This document shows, piece by piece, positions 10,000 to 21,922 of a stretch of 64,000 nt of DNA (the stretch's first letter is position 1; each line of letters starts with the position of its first letter). Source of the DNA: Bidens hawaiensis (lineage: Eukaryota > Streptophyta > Magnoliopsida > Asterales > Asteraceae); the NCBI GenBank assembly GCA_021521415.1, contig JAIQDT010001140.1, positions 496,001 through 560,000 of the forward strand. The letters are read 5' to 3'. A program made the translations under genes and the position numbers. The notes below the pieces were generated by a model that saw only the letters and a program-made list of their open reading frames with translations, was not told the DNA's origin and ran no database searches.

Positions 10000-12922
10000 A
10001 TGGCAGCTGTAGCAGGAGCCGGTGGTGCTGGTGGTGACGAAGGAGGTGATAACAACCGTCAGTTCTTTCCGGGGCACAATATGTATATCACACTGGACCC
10101 GGATGCTAGCGGTGTTGATGATTATCGCGAGATCATCACCTTTCTTATCCGCTCGCGTATCTTCCATGATATTACTACAATTCTGCCCATTTCTCTGCCA
10201 AACATAGAAGACTTCTGGCGAACGGTTAAGTATGATTGCAGAGTCGAGCCCCCAGTTATGCGCGCCACCGTTAACAACCAGGTGGTGCAGTTCTCTTCTG
10301 AGCAGATAAGGGTCGCCTTGCAGTTTGGGGATGAAACGAGAGATGATCCTATAGACTTTGTTGCTCCATTCAGAGACGGTGCATTTTTAAGAATGGGCTA
10401 TTCTGGTCCATTGGGTGACACTCAGAGACGCAAGGTATTTTTGTTGGACCAATGGCGCTTTCTCATGCACGTGATGATCGTGTGCATGTCTGGTAGAAAG
10501 GCTAGTACGGACGGTATGGGTGCCACGATGCAACCGGCAATGACAGCACTGACTTGCAACAAGCGTTACAGCTTCAGTCAGATGGTGTTCTATGAAATAG
10601 ACCGTCAGAGACGAGCGGTGGCTCGTAAAAGATTCTTGATGTATCCTCGGTTTTTACAAATGATCTTGAATCACGTAGCTCCTTCGCTACCTCAGCGCCG
10701 ACCGATTCGTTATGTTGAAAGCGTCAGCAAGAGGATATTCGCACAGTGCAGAGCGTCGAGTGCTCGAAGTAAACCAGAGCTTCGTCCACGACATACTCCG
10801 CTATTTGGGTATTTGTTCAACCCGGCGTATGTTGCTCCTCGTGGGGACGAGTTTCGAGATCCGGCACCGCAACAGGCTGCTGTTTCTCAACAAGCATTGT
10901 CTGATGCTCCTGTTGTGGCACCGGAGGAACACGAAGACCTTGAAGCTGCTTTTGGTGGCCAAGGATTTCTTGACATGGAATGAGTTGATCCTGAGGAAGA
11001 GGTTCAGGTCTCAGTTGCGCAGGTTTCTAGTATGGATGTGTCGATGGTAGCTATGACTGTAGCTGACTCTGAAAGAATCGATTCTGACTCCTCAGCTGAT
11101 GATGTTGCTGAAGCAAGACAGATATTGGTCGCTCAAGAAAGAATTCACGGAAAGAGAGAAATATACTGATGACAATGAGTCTGATTATGAGGAGGAGTTA
11201 GATCGGTTGGTTCGTCGATCGAAACGGGTAAGACCGAGTGAAGGATCGGGAGCTGGTGAAAGCTCGAGGGTGGTACGCTTCTCTCCACCCGCTTTATCTG
11301 GAATGACTATGGTCCCTGCGTCCATGACTATGACAGGACCAATCACCTCGGATGTTCCCGTGGTTTATACATCATCTTCATTTGGCATTCCACCCACTAC
11401 ATTTCAGTTTTCAACTCCAGAAATTGTTTCCTTGCCACCTCCTACACTTACTCCATCGGAGGTCGTTGCAAGATTCGTTGAGTAGACGCTGGTTGCCACT
11501 GCAGGGTTATCTGTTTCGATACCACCCGCGGTTACTTTTATGCCGGTTTCTGATGTTCCGGCTACTTTGGGAATCCCTTCACCGTATGCTCAAGACACCT
11601 CTCATATGAGTTTTGATTTTGATGCAACCTTATCTGACTCGGACAGAATAGCAGCTCTTGAAAGGGTCGTGGCGGAGCAGTCGAGAATAAATCTGATCCA
11701 GACTCACGCTATTCAGCGCCTTGTTGCAGAGAATCAGATTCAGTCGTCCCTCCTGATTGAGCACGGAAAACTTTTTGATGCCTTGAAACAGTTCTTGGCA
11801 TCTCAGGGGGAGACGAGCTGCAAAGGTGACGAGTTGAGGACGAAGAAGAGGAATGATCGAGACGATGATCCCAATGCATCGAAAGGTGCAGGTGGTGAGT
11901 TACCAAGAACTGAACAAGCTCTTGGGACTTCCACATCTCAGGGGGAGTCTACTGGTGCAACTGGTGAATCGGGGGGTGATGACGTGGTGGCAGTGGATGA
12001 TGAGGAGATGGTGGATGTTGATATTGAAGGTGACGACGATGTGTTACCGATTGAAGAAATTGAGAAGATAGGGGCTGAAATTGTGATTGACAGTGAGGTT
12101 GAAGAGGGAGAGATTGTGGAGAATAACATTGAGCATGAAATTGCAGAAGCTGATAAGCCAAATTTGGGTCAAGATACGGGAAGCGAGGAGACTGAATGGA
12201 AAGAGCAGCCAAGATGGAAAGAAGGCTATGCTCAATGGTTTGTAAAGACAAAGAAACCAGCGGTCCCAACTATGTTTAAGAAGAGTTACAACATCAAAGG
12301 GTATGCTGAATCGAAGAAGGGGATTATATGCTGGTTATACGATGAGCAGTTGAGGCTGTTTGTGATTAAACGTTTTGACGGAGTTCAGTATTTCAAGAGA
12401 TTGTTGAGATCGTTTAATACCTTGCCGGAGTGTGAGGTGAAGGACTTAGCCAAGTTGGGGTTGATAAACAGGAGTGATGATAATATGGCTAGGATTATTG
12501 GGAAGATTGTTTGGAAAGAAAGTATAAAAGATAAAAAGTTCGAGTTATTAAAGCCGCAGAAAGGAAAGCTCGTTGAAGATAAAGACAGAGGTATGAGAGC
12601 TGATGGCAAACCTTGGATGATAATGAAGTATAAGCCGATCCGGTGTTTAAAAGAAGTGCCGATGAAACAGATGCCCAAGGATGTCCTAAAGAATCTGAAA
12701 TGGTGGTATGTCGATAGTGAAACAGCTGAAGCGGTAATGGAGGATGAAGATGAACAAGAGTTTCTGAGAGTGTATGATCCTATGCACTTGGTGAATTTGT
12801 CTCAAGCTGACTTGCAGGTGCTGAACGAGAAAAAGATATTCTATATTCTGGCATGGAAAGAAGAAGGCAAGAAATATCAGAGAGTAGTTTCCGTTTGTGT
12901 CAGAGAAGGAGTTCATGCTTGA
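10000..12922 (+). pseudogene. Copia-1 ORF2 (third gene after pol), decayed
   Basis: A full-length product would be about 970 residues. The start at ATG 10000 is conserved in Copia-2 and sits beside the predicted splice acceptor. Regions: a globular N-terminal domain of about 300 residues (MYITLDPDASGVDDYREI, PNIEDFWRTVKYD, LLDQWRFLMHVMIVCMSG, FLMYPRFLQMILNH); a disordered acidic/Ser-Pro linker; a coiled coil (about 11640-11800); a very acidic stretch; and a basic C-terminal domain of about 240 residues (RWKEGYAQWFVKTKKP, GIICWLYDEQLRLFVIKR, LKPQKGKLVEDKDRG). I see no signal peptide or transmembrane segment, so 'envelope-like' is not supported. The N-terminal domain resembles ORFs next to copia pol genes in Asteraceae (from memory). 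Function unknown. Breaks: TGA at 10981-10983, a frameshift near 11160 and TAG at 11483-11485. Confidence 0.85.
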
Positions 12923-12989
12923 AGACGGGTGACTCGAGTTTTGGGATTACAAGACACGTGATTGAAGATTGAGATATGAAGCTACTGCC

Positions 12990-12998
12990 AAGGGGGAG
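12990..12998 (+). other. Polypurine tract of Copia-1
   Basis: AAGGGGGAG lies two bases before the 3' LTR, the standard position for plus-strand priming. Copia-2 has the identical tract. Confidence 0.9.
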
Positions 12999-13000
12999 TC

Positions 13001-13404
13001 TGTTGGTACATGATGTCAGTAGTTCAGTATATAGTGTCTGTAATCGTGTTAGTTTGATTTGTATTGGTGTTTTAGTTAACTTGTCTAACAAGTTCGCTTA
13101 ATATAAGCGAACTTGTGGACAAGCGAAGTTATCACCAACTTCGCCTAGTCTGTTAGGCGAAGTTGTCGATAACTATATATGCTTGGCTACGGCTTGTTTT
13201 AAAACAGTGGTTCAGTACGTGTAATTGTGATTTGGCTATCACGTGTTAAAGGAGTTGCAATACAACGTGTCTATTGAGTATTGTAACGTGTCTTTGTACT
13301 TGGGTTTAATGTATATCGCGTCTAACACTCGTATCGTCTTACGTAGGGATTCCGCACCTACGTAATACGAGATATTTCCGTGTAGATCCGGCTGGAAACC
13401 TACA
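13001..13404 (+). repeat. Copia-1 3' LTR
   Basis: 404 bp, the partner of 1057-1460, followed by the target duplication CTACG at 13405-13409. Confidence 0.96.
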
Positions 13405-16400
13405 CTACGGCTCGTGTACCCTTTGGCAATACGACAAAAATTTCAAACGGGCCACGGGGGGGCGTGAGGTCATAGTTATTGATCCGATTCTTTCTTATGG
13501 TTATAAAATATTGTATGGCAGTCTCTTAGACCAAATTTATGATCCGATTCAATGCTTCAATCCATCCTCAGTTTTTCCTCCAGCTCGTGTACTACCCCAT
13601 TTGGCAATACAACCAAAATTTCGAACGGGCCACGAGGTGGTGTGAGGGCATAATTATTGATCCGATTCTTTCTTATGGTTATAAAATATCGTATGGGAGT
13701 CTCATTGACCGAATTTATGATTCGATTCAGTGGTTCGACCCATCCTCAGTTTTTCCTCCGGCTCGTGTACTAACCCCTTTGGCAATACGACTAAAATTTC
13801 GAACGGTCCACGGGGTGGCTTCAGGTCATAATTATTGATCCGATTCTTTTTATGGTCATAAAAAATTGTATGGCAGTCTCCTAGTCCGAATTTATGATCC
13901 GATTCAGTGGTTCACCCATCCTCAGTTTTTCCTCTGACTCGTGTACTACCCCTTTGGCAATATGACAAAAATTTCGAATGGTCCACGAGGTGGCGTGAGG
14001 GCATAATTATTGATCCGATTCTTTCTTATGGTCATGAAATATTGTATGGCAGTCTCCTAGACCGATTTAAGATTCGATTCAGTGGTTCGACCCATCCTCA
14101 GTTTTTCCTCAGGCTCGTGTACTACCCCCTTTGGTAATACGACCAAAATTTCGAACGGGCCACGAGGTGGCGTGAGGACATAATTATTGATCCGATTCTT
14201 TCTTATGGTCATAAATTATTGTATGGCAGTCTCCTAGACCAAACTTAAGATCCGAATCACTAGTTCGACCCATCATCAGTTTTTCCTCTGGCTCGTGTAC
14301 TAACCCGTTTGGCAATACAACCAAAATTTCGAACGGGCCACGAGGTGGCGTGCGGGCATAATTATGGATCCGATTCTTTCTTAGGGTAATAAAATATTGT
14401 TTGTTAGTCTCCTAGACCGAATTTATGATCCGATTCAGTGGTTCGACCCATCCTCAGTTTTTCCTCCGGCTCGTGTACTACCCGCTTTGGCAATAAGACC
14501 AAAATTTCGAACGGGCCACGAGGTGGCGTGAAGGCATAATTATTGATCCGATCCTTTATTATGGTCAAAAAATAATGTATGGCAGTCTCTTACTCCGAAT
14601 TTATGATCCGATTCAGTGGTTCTACCCATCCTCAGTTTTTCCCCTGACTCGTGTACTACCCCTTTGGCAATATGACTAAAATTTCGAACGGGCCACGGGG
14701 TGGCTTGAGGTCATAATTATTGATCCGATTCTTTCTTATGGTCATAAAAAATTGTATGGCAGTCTCCTAGTCGGAATTTATGATCCGATTCAGTGGTTCG
14801 ACCCATCCTCAGTTTTTCCTCTGACTCGTGTACTACCCGTTTGGCAATACGACTAAAATTTCGAACTATCCACGGGGTGGCGTGAGGTCATAATTATTGA
14901 TCCGATTATTTCTTATAGTCATAAAATATTGTATGGCAGTCTCATAGACTGAATTTATGATCCGATTCAGTGGTTCGACCCTCCTTAGTTTTTCCTCCGG
15001 CTCGTGTACTAGCCCCTTTGCCAATACGACTAAAATTTCGAACGGGCCACGAGGTGGCGTGAGGGCATAATTATTGATCCGATTCTTTCTTATGGTCATA
15101 AAATATTGTATGTAATCTCCTAGGCCGAATATATGATCCAATTCAGTGGTTCGACCCTCCTTAGTTTTTCCTCCAGCTCATGTACTACCCACTTTGGCAA
15201 TACGACAAAAATTACGAACGGGCCACGTGGTGGCGTGAAGTCATAATTATTGATCCGATTCTTTCTTATGGTTATAAAATATTGTATGGCAGTCTCATTG
15301 ACCGAATTTATCATCCGATTCAGTGGTTCAACCAATAATCAGTTTTTCCTCCAGCTCGTGTACTACCCCATTTGGCAATACGACCAAAATTTAGAAACGG
15401 GCCATGGGGTAGCGTGCGGGCATAATTATGGATCCAATTCTTTCTTAGGGTAATAAAATCTTGTATGGCAGTTTCCTAGACCGAATTTATGGTCCGATTC
15501 AGTGGTTCGACCCATCCTCAGTTTTTCCTTCGGCTCGTGTACTAACCCCTTTGGCAAAACGACCAAAATTTCGAACGGGCCACGGGATGGCGAGAGGGCA
15601 TAATTATTGATCCGATTCTTTCTTATGGTTATAAAATATTACATGGCAGTCTCTTAGACCAAATTTATGATCCGATTCAATGCTTCAATCCATCCTCAGT
15701 TTTTCCTCCAGCTCGTGTACTACCCCATTTGGCAATACGACCAAAATTTCGAACGGGCAACGGGGTAGCGTGAGGGCATAATTATTGATCCGATTCTTTC
15801 TTAGGGTCATAAAATATTGTATGGCAGTCTCCTAGACCGAATTTATGATCCGATTCAGTTGTTCGACCCATCCTCAATTTTTCCTCCGGCTCGTTTACTA
15901 CCCCCTTTGTCAATACGACTAAAATTTCGAACGGGCCACGGGATGGTGTGAGGTCATAATTATTGATCCGATCATTTCTTATGGTCATAAAATAATGTAT
16001 GGCAGTCTCTTACTCCGAATTTATGATCCGATTCAGTGGTTCGACCCATCCTCAGTTTTTCCTCCGACTCGTGTACTACCCCTTTGGCAATACGACTAAA
16101 ATTTCGAACGGGCCACGGGGTGGCTTGAGGTAATAATTATTGATCCGATTCTTTTTATGGTCATAAAAAATTGTATGGCAGTCTCCTAGTCTGAATTTAT
16201 GATCCGATTCAGTGGTTCGACCCATCCTCAGTCTTCCTCTGACTCGTGTACTACCCTTTTGTCAATACGACTAAAATTTTGAAAGAGCCACGGGGTGGCG
16301 TGAGGTCATAATTATTGATCCGATTCTTTCTTAGGGTCATAAAATATTGTATGGTAGTATTCTAGACCAAATTTATGATCCGATTCAGTGGTTCGACCCA

Positions 16401-17806
16401 TCCTCAGTTTTTTCTCCTGCTCGTGTACACCCTTTTTGGCAACACGACCAAAATTTCGAAAGGGCCACGGGGTGGCGTGAGGTTATAATTATTGATCCGA
16501 TTCATTCTTATGGTCATAAAATATTGTGTTGTTATCTACTAGACCGAATTATGATCCGATTCATTGGTTCGACCCATCCTCAGTTTTTCCTCCGGCTCGT
16601 GTACTACCCCGTTTGGCATTACGACCAAAATTTCGAACGGGCCATGGGTGGCGTGCGGGCATAATTATGGATCCGATTATTTCTTAGGGTAATAAAATAT
16701 TGTATGGCAGTCTCCTAGACCGAATTTATGCTCCGATTCAGTGGTTCGACCTATCCTCAGTTTTTCCTTCGGCTCGTGTACTAAAACGACCAAAATTTCG
16801 AACGGGCCACGAGGTGGCGTGAGGGCATATATATTGATCCGATTCTTTTTTATGGTCATAAAATATTGAATGGCAGTCTCCTAGACCGAATTTAAGATTC
16901 GATTCAGTGGTTCGACCCATCCTCAGTTTTTCCTCCAGCTCGTATACTAGCCCCTTTGGCAATACGACCAAAATTTTGAACTGGCCACGAGGTGGCGTGA
17001 GGGCATAATTATTGATCCGATTCTTTCTTATGGTCATGAAATATTGTATGGCAGTCTCCTAGACCGATTTAAGATTCGATTCAGTGGTTCGACCCATCCT
17101 CAGTTTTTCCTCCGGCTCGTGTACTAGCCCCTTTGCCAATACGACCAAAATTTTGAACGGGCCACGAGGGGTCGTGAGGGCATAATTATTGATCCGATTC
17201 TTTCTTATGGTCATAAAATATTGTATGGCATTCTCCTAGACTGAATTTATGATCCAATTCAGTGGTTCGACCACTCCTCAGTTTTTCCTCCAGCTCATGT
17301 ACTGTCACTTTGGCAATACGACAAAAATTACGAATGGGCCACGGGGTGGCGTGAAGTCATAATTATTGATCCGATTCTTTCTGATGGTTATAAAATATAG
17401 TATGGCAGTCTCATAGACCGAATTTATCATCCGATTCAGTGGTTCAACCCAACATCAGTGTTTCATCCAGCTCGTGTACTACCCCATTTGGCAATACGAC
17501 CAAAATTTCGAAGGGGTCAAGGGGTAGCGTGAGGACATGATTATTGATCTGATTCTTTCTTAGGTTTATAAATAATTGTATGGCAGTCTCCTAGACCGAA
17601 TTTATGCTCCGATTCAGTGGATCGACTCATCCTCAGTTTTTCTTTCGGCTCGAGTACTAACCCCTTTGGCAAAACGACGAAAATTTCGAACTGGCCACGG
17701 GTTGGCTAGAGGGCATAATTATTGATCCGATTCTTTCTTGTGGTTATAAAATATTGTATGGTAGTCTCCTAGACTGAATTTATGATCCGCTACAGTGGTT
17801 CAACCC
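13405..17806. repeat. 177-bp satellite, diverged monomers, entering a 12-monomer arrangement
   Basis: About 25 monomers. The first half is irregular and related to 1-1056. From about 15950 onward the monomer order matches 58480 onward: GATCATTTCTTATGG monomer, TTTTTATGG monomer, GGTAGTATTCTAG monomer (16352) and so on to the rare GATCCGCTACAGTGG variant at 17784 (also near 60390). The array then continues after Copia-2 at 30088. No genes are seen. Confidence 0.93.
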
Positions 17807-18214
17807 TGTAGGTTCCCAGCCGGATCTATACGAGATATCGCGTACTACGCAGGTGCGGAATCCCTACGTAAGACGTTACGAGTATAGAAAACAATACGAG
17901 CTAACACACGATACGATAACCAAACACACGTTGTATTCCAACCGTAAACACGTGATACAATGATCACCGGATACAAAACTCTCTGACTCGAATACACAAA
18001 CTGTTAATCTATATCTAATAAGCCGTAACAGCATCTTATATAGACACGACAACTTCGCCTGGTATGTTCAGGCGAAGTTGTCACTAACTTCGCTTGTCTA
18101 ACAAGTTCGCCTATATCAGCGAACTTGTTAGCAACTTCGCTTACATACAAACTCAAAACCAAACGACTCGATTACAGACACTCGACACTGAACTATTGAC
18201 ATCATGCCCCAACA
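17807..18214 (-). repeat. Copia-2 3' LTR
   Basis: 408 bp, TG...CA ends, partner of 29680-30087. The polypurine tract abuts it at 18217-18225. Confidence 0.96.
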
Positions 18215-18216
18215 GA

Positions 18217-18225
18217 CTCCCCCTT
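18217..18225 (-). other. Polypurine tract of Copia-2
   Basis: AAGGGGGAG on the minus strand, two bases inside the 3' LTR, identical to the Copia-1 tract. Confidence 0.9.
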
Positions 18226-18285
18226 GGCAGTAGCTTCATCTCTTTAGCTTCAAACACGTGTCTTGTAATCTTCAATCTTCTATCT

Positions 18286-21170
18286 TCAAGCATGCACTCC
18301 TTCTCGAACACAAACCGAGACAACTCTTTGATATTTCCTCGCTTCATCTTTCCAAGCAGGAATATAAAATATCTTCTTGTCATTCAACACCTGCAAATCA
18401 GCTTGCGATAAGTTTACCAAGTGCATCGGATCGTACACTCTAAGCAGCTCTTGTTCATCTTCATCTTCCATCACCGCCTCAGCTGTCTCACAATCTACAA
18501 ACCACCACTTCAGGTCTTTAAGCACATCCTTGGGCATTAGCTTCATCGGTACTTCTTTCAAACACCGGATCGGTTTATACTTCATGACCATCCAAGGCTT
18601 TCCATCAGCTCTCAAACCTCTATCCTTGTCTTCAACAAGTTTTCCCTTTTGTGGCTTCAACAGCTCAAATTTCTTCTCTTTTATACTTTCTTTCCATACA
18701 ATTTTCCCAATGACTCTAGCCATATTATCGTCACTTCTGTTTATCAATCCCAATCTGGCTAAGTCCTTCACTTCACATTCTGGCAGTGTATTCAACGATC
18801 TTAACATCCTTCTAAAGTACTGAACACCGTCATACCTTTTAATCACGAAGAGCCTCAAGTGCTCATCATATATCCAGCATATAATCCCTTTCTTCGCTTC
18901 AGCATAGCCTTTAATGTTGTAACTCTTCTTAAACATTGTAGGGACCGCCGGTTTCTTCGTTTTGACGAACCACTGAGCATAGCCTTCCTTCCACCTAGGC
19001 TGCTCTTCCCATTCAGACTCATCATTCCTAATCTGTTGACTCATATCTACGTTCTCGACTTGCGGTATCTCATGCTCCACATTCTCTTCTACTATCTCTC
19101 CCTCTTCTATCTCTGTATCAATCGCAATCTCTTCACCAATTTTCTCTATCACATCACTCGGTAGTACATCATCATCACCAACCAAAACATCATCCATCTC
19201 CTCTACGTCCACCACCACCACATCATCACCACCAGCTGCAGATGTCGACTCCCCCTGAGTTGTGAAGTTCCAAGAGCTTGATCAGTTCTTGGCAACTCAC
19301 CACCTGCATTTTTCGATGCATTGAGATCATCGTCTCTATCATTTCGTCTCTTGGTCCTCAACTCGTCGCCTTTACAGCTCGTCTCCCCCTGAGATGCCAA
19401 GAACTCCTTGAAAGCATCTATGATCTTTCCATGTTGTACCAGGAGGGACGACTGCATCTGATTCTCTGTAACTAGGCGCTGAATAGCCTGGGTCTGGATA
19501 AGATTAATCCTTGACTGCTCTGCCATGACCCATTCCAGTGCTGCTATTCGTTCTGAGTCTGATAGGGTTGCATCGAAATCGAACCTCATATGTGATATAT
19601 CTTGAGTGTAATGAGGAGGGATTTCCGATGTCACCGGGACCCCAGAAGTAGACGTAACCGCAGGTGGTATCGTCACCGATAGCCCTGCAGTGGCCACAAC
19701 AGTCGACTCTATAAATTGTGCCACGACCTCCGATGGAGTAACAGTCGGAGGCGGCAATGAAACGATCTCGGGAGTCGAAAGTTGGAAGGTAGTGGGTGGG
19801 AGGCCAAATGTAGACGAGGTAGCCACCACGGGAACACCCGTAGCGCTTGGCCTTGTAACCTGTAGCGATGAGGGAACCATTGTCATACCGGATAGTGCTG
19901 GTGGAGTGAAACGTACCACCCTAGAGCTCTCACCGGCTCCTGATCCTGCACCTATCCGTTCCCTTCTTGACCTCCGGATCAACTGTTGTACCTCTTCCTC
20001 ATAATCAGACTCGCTATCATCAACAGTTCTCTTTCTCTTCCCATGTAGTCTTTCTCGAGTCACCATAATCCTTCTGGCCTCTGCCACTTCATCATCAGAA
20101 TCAGAGCCAGCCACCATTGTAGCTGCCCTAGTAACATTCACAGTCGAAGCACGTTCAACCTGAACCTGAACGTTCTCCTCTGGATCCACCCGATCCATAT
20201 CAAAGAAGCCTTGACCACCAAATTCTGCATCAAGGTCCACGTTCTCCTCCGGTGACACAACAGGAGCAGCAGGTATAGCTTGAGGTGCTCCTGCCTGTTG
20301 TGGTGCCGGGTCCCTAAACTCGTCCCCTCGAGCAGGCACATACCCCGGGTTGATCAAGTACCCAAAGAGTGGAGTTTGTCGAGGACGGAGCTCAGGTTTT
20401 CTCCTCGCACTGGAGGATCGACATTGGGCGAAGATCCGTTTGTTCACACTCTCAACGTATCGGATCATACGGCGCTGAGGAAGCGTTGGAGCAACATGAT
20501 TCAAGATCATTTGTAGGAATCTTGGATACATGATGAATCGCTCACGCGCCATCGCTCTTCGTTGACGATCAATCTCATAAAAGACCATCTGACTAAAGCT
20601 GAATCGCTTGTTGTATGTCAGAGCAGTCATCGCTGACTGCATGGTCGCGCCCATGCCATCAGTGCCCGCCTTTCTCCCTGACATGCAAACGATCATAACA
20701 TGCATGAGAAAGCGCCACTGGTCAAGTAGAAAGCCTTTCCTCCTCTGTGTATCCCCCAAGGGACCAGAGTATCCCATCCTTAAAAACGCTCCATCACGGA
20801 AAGGAGCTACAAACTCTGTTGGGTCATCCCTTGTCTCGTTCCCAAATCGTAAAGACGCCCGGATTTGTTCAGAAGAGAACTGAACAATATGATTGTTGAC
20901 GGTTGCGCGCATCACCGGGGGCTCGACTCTACAGTCGTATTCCACCGTCTGCCAGAAATCCTCAATATTGGGTAAGGATATTGGCAGAGTTGTTGTAATC
21001 GCGTGGAATATCCTCGAGCGTAAAAGAAAAGTGATGATTTCGCGGAAATCATCAACTCCGCTCGCCTCCGGGTCTAATGTTATGTACATGTTGTGACCCG
21101 GGAAAAACTGTCTCTGGTGATCACCTCCGTCATCACCGCCTGCACCACCTGCTCCAGCAACAGCAGCCAT
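18286..21170 (-). pseudogene. Copia-2 ORF2, nearly intact, one frameshift
   Basis: The best-preserved ORF2 in the window. Starting at 21170, 655 codons stay open to 19203. A one-base deletion relative to Copia-1 near 19255-19270, in the Ser/Gln-rich segment before the acidic region, shifts the frame; the C-terminal 311 codons are open from 19221 to 18286. Domain layout is as in Copia-1: N-terminal globular domain (FREIITFLLRSRIF, PNIEDFWQTVEYDCRVE, LLDQWRFLMHV, MYPRFLQMILNH), linker, coiled coil, acidic region and basic C-terminal domain ending VSVCVREGVHA. No transmembrane helix is visible. Long open stretches in both elements, despite nonsense changes in gag and pol, suggest it was a translated gene. 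Function unknown. Confidence 0.85.
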
Positions 21171-21172
21171 AT

Positions 21173-21712
21173 CTGCAACAAATAGGTTAACTTAGATAAA
21201 CGTCAAAGCGAATCACAAGTTCGCCTGTTACCATGAGCGAAGTTGTGATCAATTATGTATAGGCGAAGTTAAAGGTGAGGCGAAGTTGGGAAACAACTTC
21301 GCTTCAACTTGAACTTCGTCTGATAATAGATAAGCAACATGGTCCAGGCGAAGTTACGGATAACTTCGCCTAATCACAACATCGCCTCATAAACTGTTTC
21401 AAAATCAATAATCAGGCGAAGTTAAACCTCAGGCGAAGTTACGGATAACTTCGCCTAAACTGTAACTTCGCCGAATTCGAATCGGCATCAGTTAGGTTTA
21501 TCAAACGACGTGTAGGTGATGAAATTGGAGATCGAGGACTCCGAAACACATGATTTTATGAAGTTTTAGACGTTCAAGTAAATTACTATCACGTAAAAAC
21601 AAGTTTGAAATCGGGTGTTTAAGGTTTCGAAAGACGAGGTCGATAATCGAGTCGAAACGACCGATGATCAACCTCAAAAAACTGATTATACAAAACTAGA
21701 AACCTTACACAC
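21173..21712 (-). other. Predicted 5'-UTR intron of Copia-2 ORF2
   Basis: The exon ends at 21713 with AAAG before GTGTGTAAGG; the acceptor AG is at 21174-21173, two bases before ATG 21170. Length 540 bp. It contains many GCGAAGTT octamers, including facing pairs with 8-10 bp arms (for example around 21340-21380). Boundaries match Copia-1. Confidence 0.6.
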
Positions 21713-21841
21713 CTTTAATCACAGATTGGAATCGAAACAAAGAAACTCAGATGATCGATGATATAAGTTCGCCGGTTGATAGAGAGTTAAGTTCGCTGGG
21801 TTTTTTTTAAAATTATGATCCTGTTTGACCTTTAAATTCCT

Positions 21842-21922
21842 TTATATAGGGTCAAAGTTAGTACAGGCGAAGTTATCGATAACTTCGCCTAATCCAGGCG
21901 AAGTTATCAACAAGTTCGCCTG
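21842..21922 (-). promoter_or_regulatory. Putative internal promoter for Copia-2 ORF2
   Basis: On the minus strand an octamer cluster (21922-21863; inverted pairs of GCGAAGTT) is followed by CCCTATATAAAGG (TATATAA at 21848-21842), about 130 bp before the splice donor. It is the counterpart of 9213-9313 in Copia-1. Confidence 0.6.

Larger units (their letters stand above)
1057..13404 (+). mobile_element. Copia-1: complete but decayed Sirevirus-like Ty1/copia LTR retrotransposon
   Basis: A 12,348-bp element inserted in the satellite. Boundaries are exact: LTRs begin TGTTGG and end CCTACA, and the 5-bp duplication CTACG lies at 1052-1056 and 13405-13409. The internal order is primer-binding site, leader, gag, pol (protease, integrase, RT, RNase H: the copia order), a 2.1-kb spacer, ORF2 and polypurine tract. 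The length, the extra gene after pol, the copia domain order and the multicopy palindromic motifs fit the Sirevirus (SIRE/Maximus) lineage. The LTRs differ at 14 of 404 positions by my count (about 3.5%), so it is the oldest of the three complete insertions. Every gene carries stops or frameshifts, so it is not autonomous. Confidence 0.95.

Noticed and set aside
10000..12922. Calling ORF2 an env gene
   Set aside because: Position after pol would fit a Sirevirus env-like gene, but no signal peptide, membrane span or glycoprotein-like features are visible.
18286..21170. Treating ORF2 as a captured host gene at this locus
   Set aside because: It is present at the same place in two elements with separate target duplications, so it belongs to the retrotransposon family and was not acquired here.
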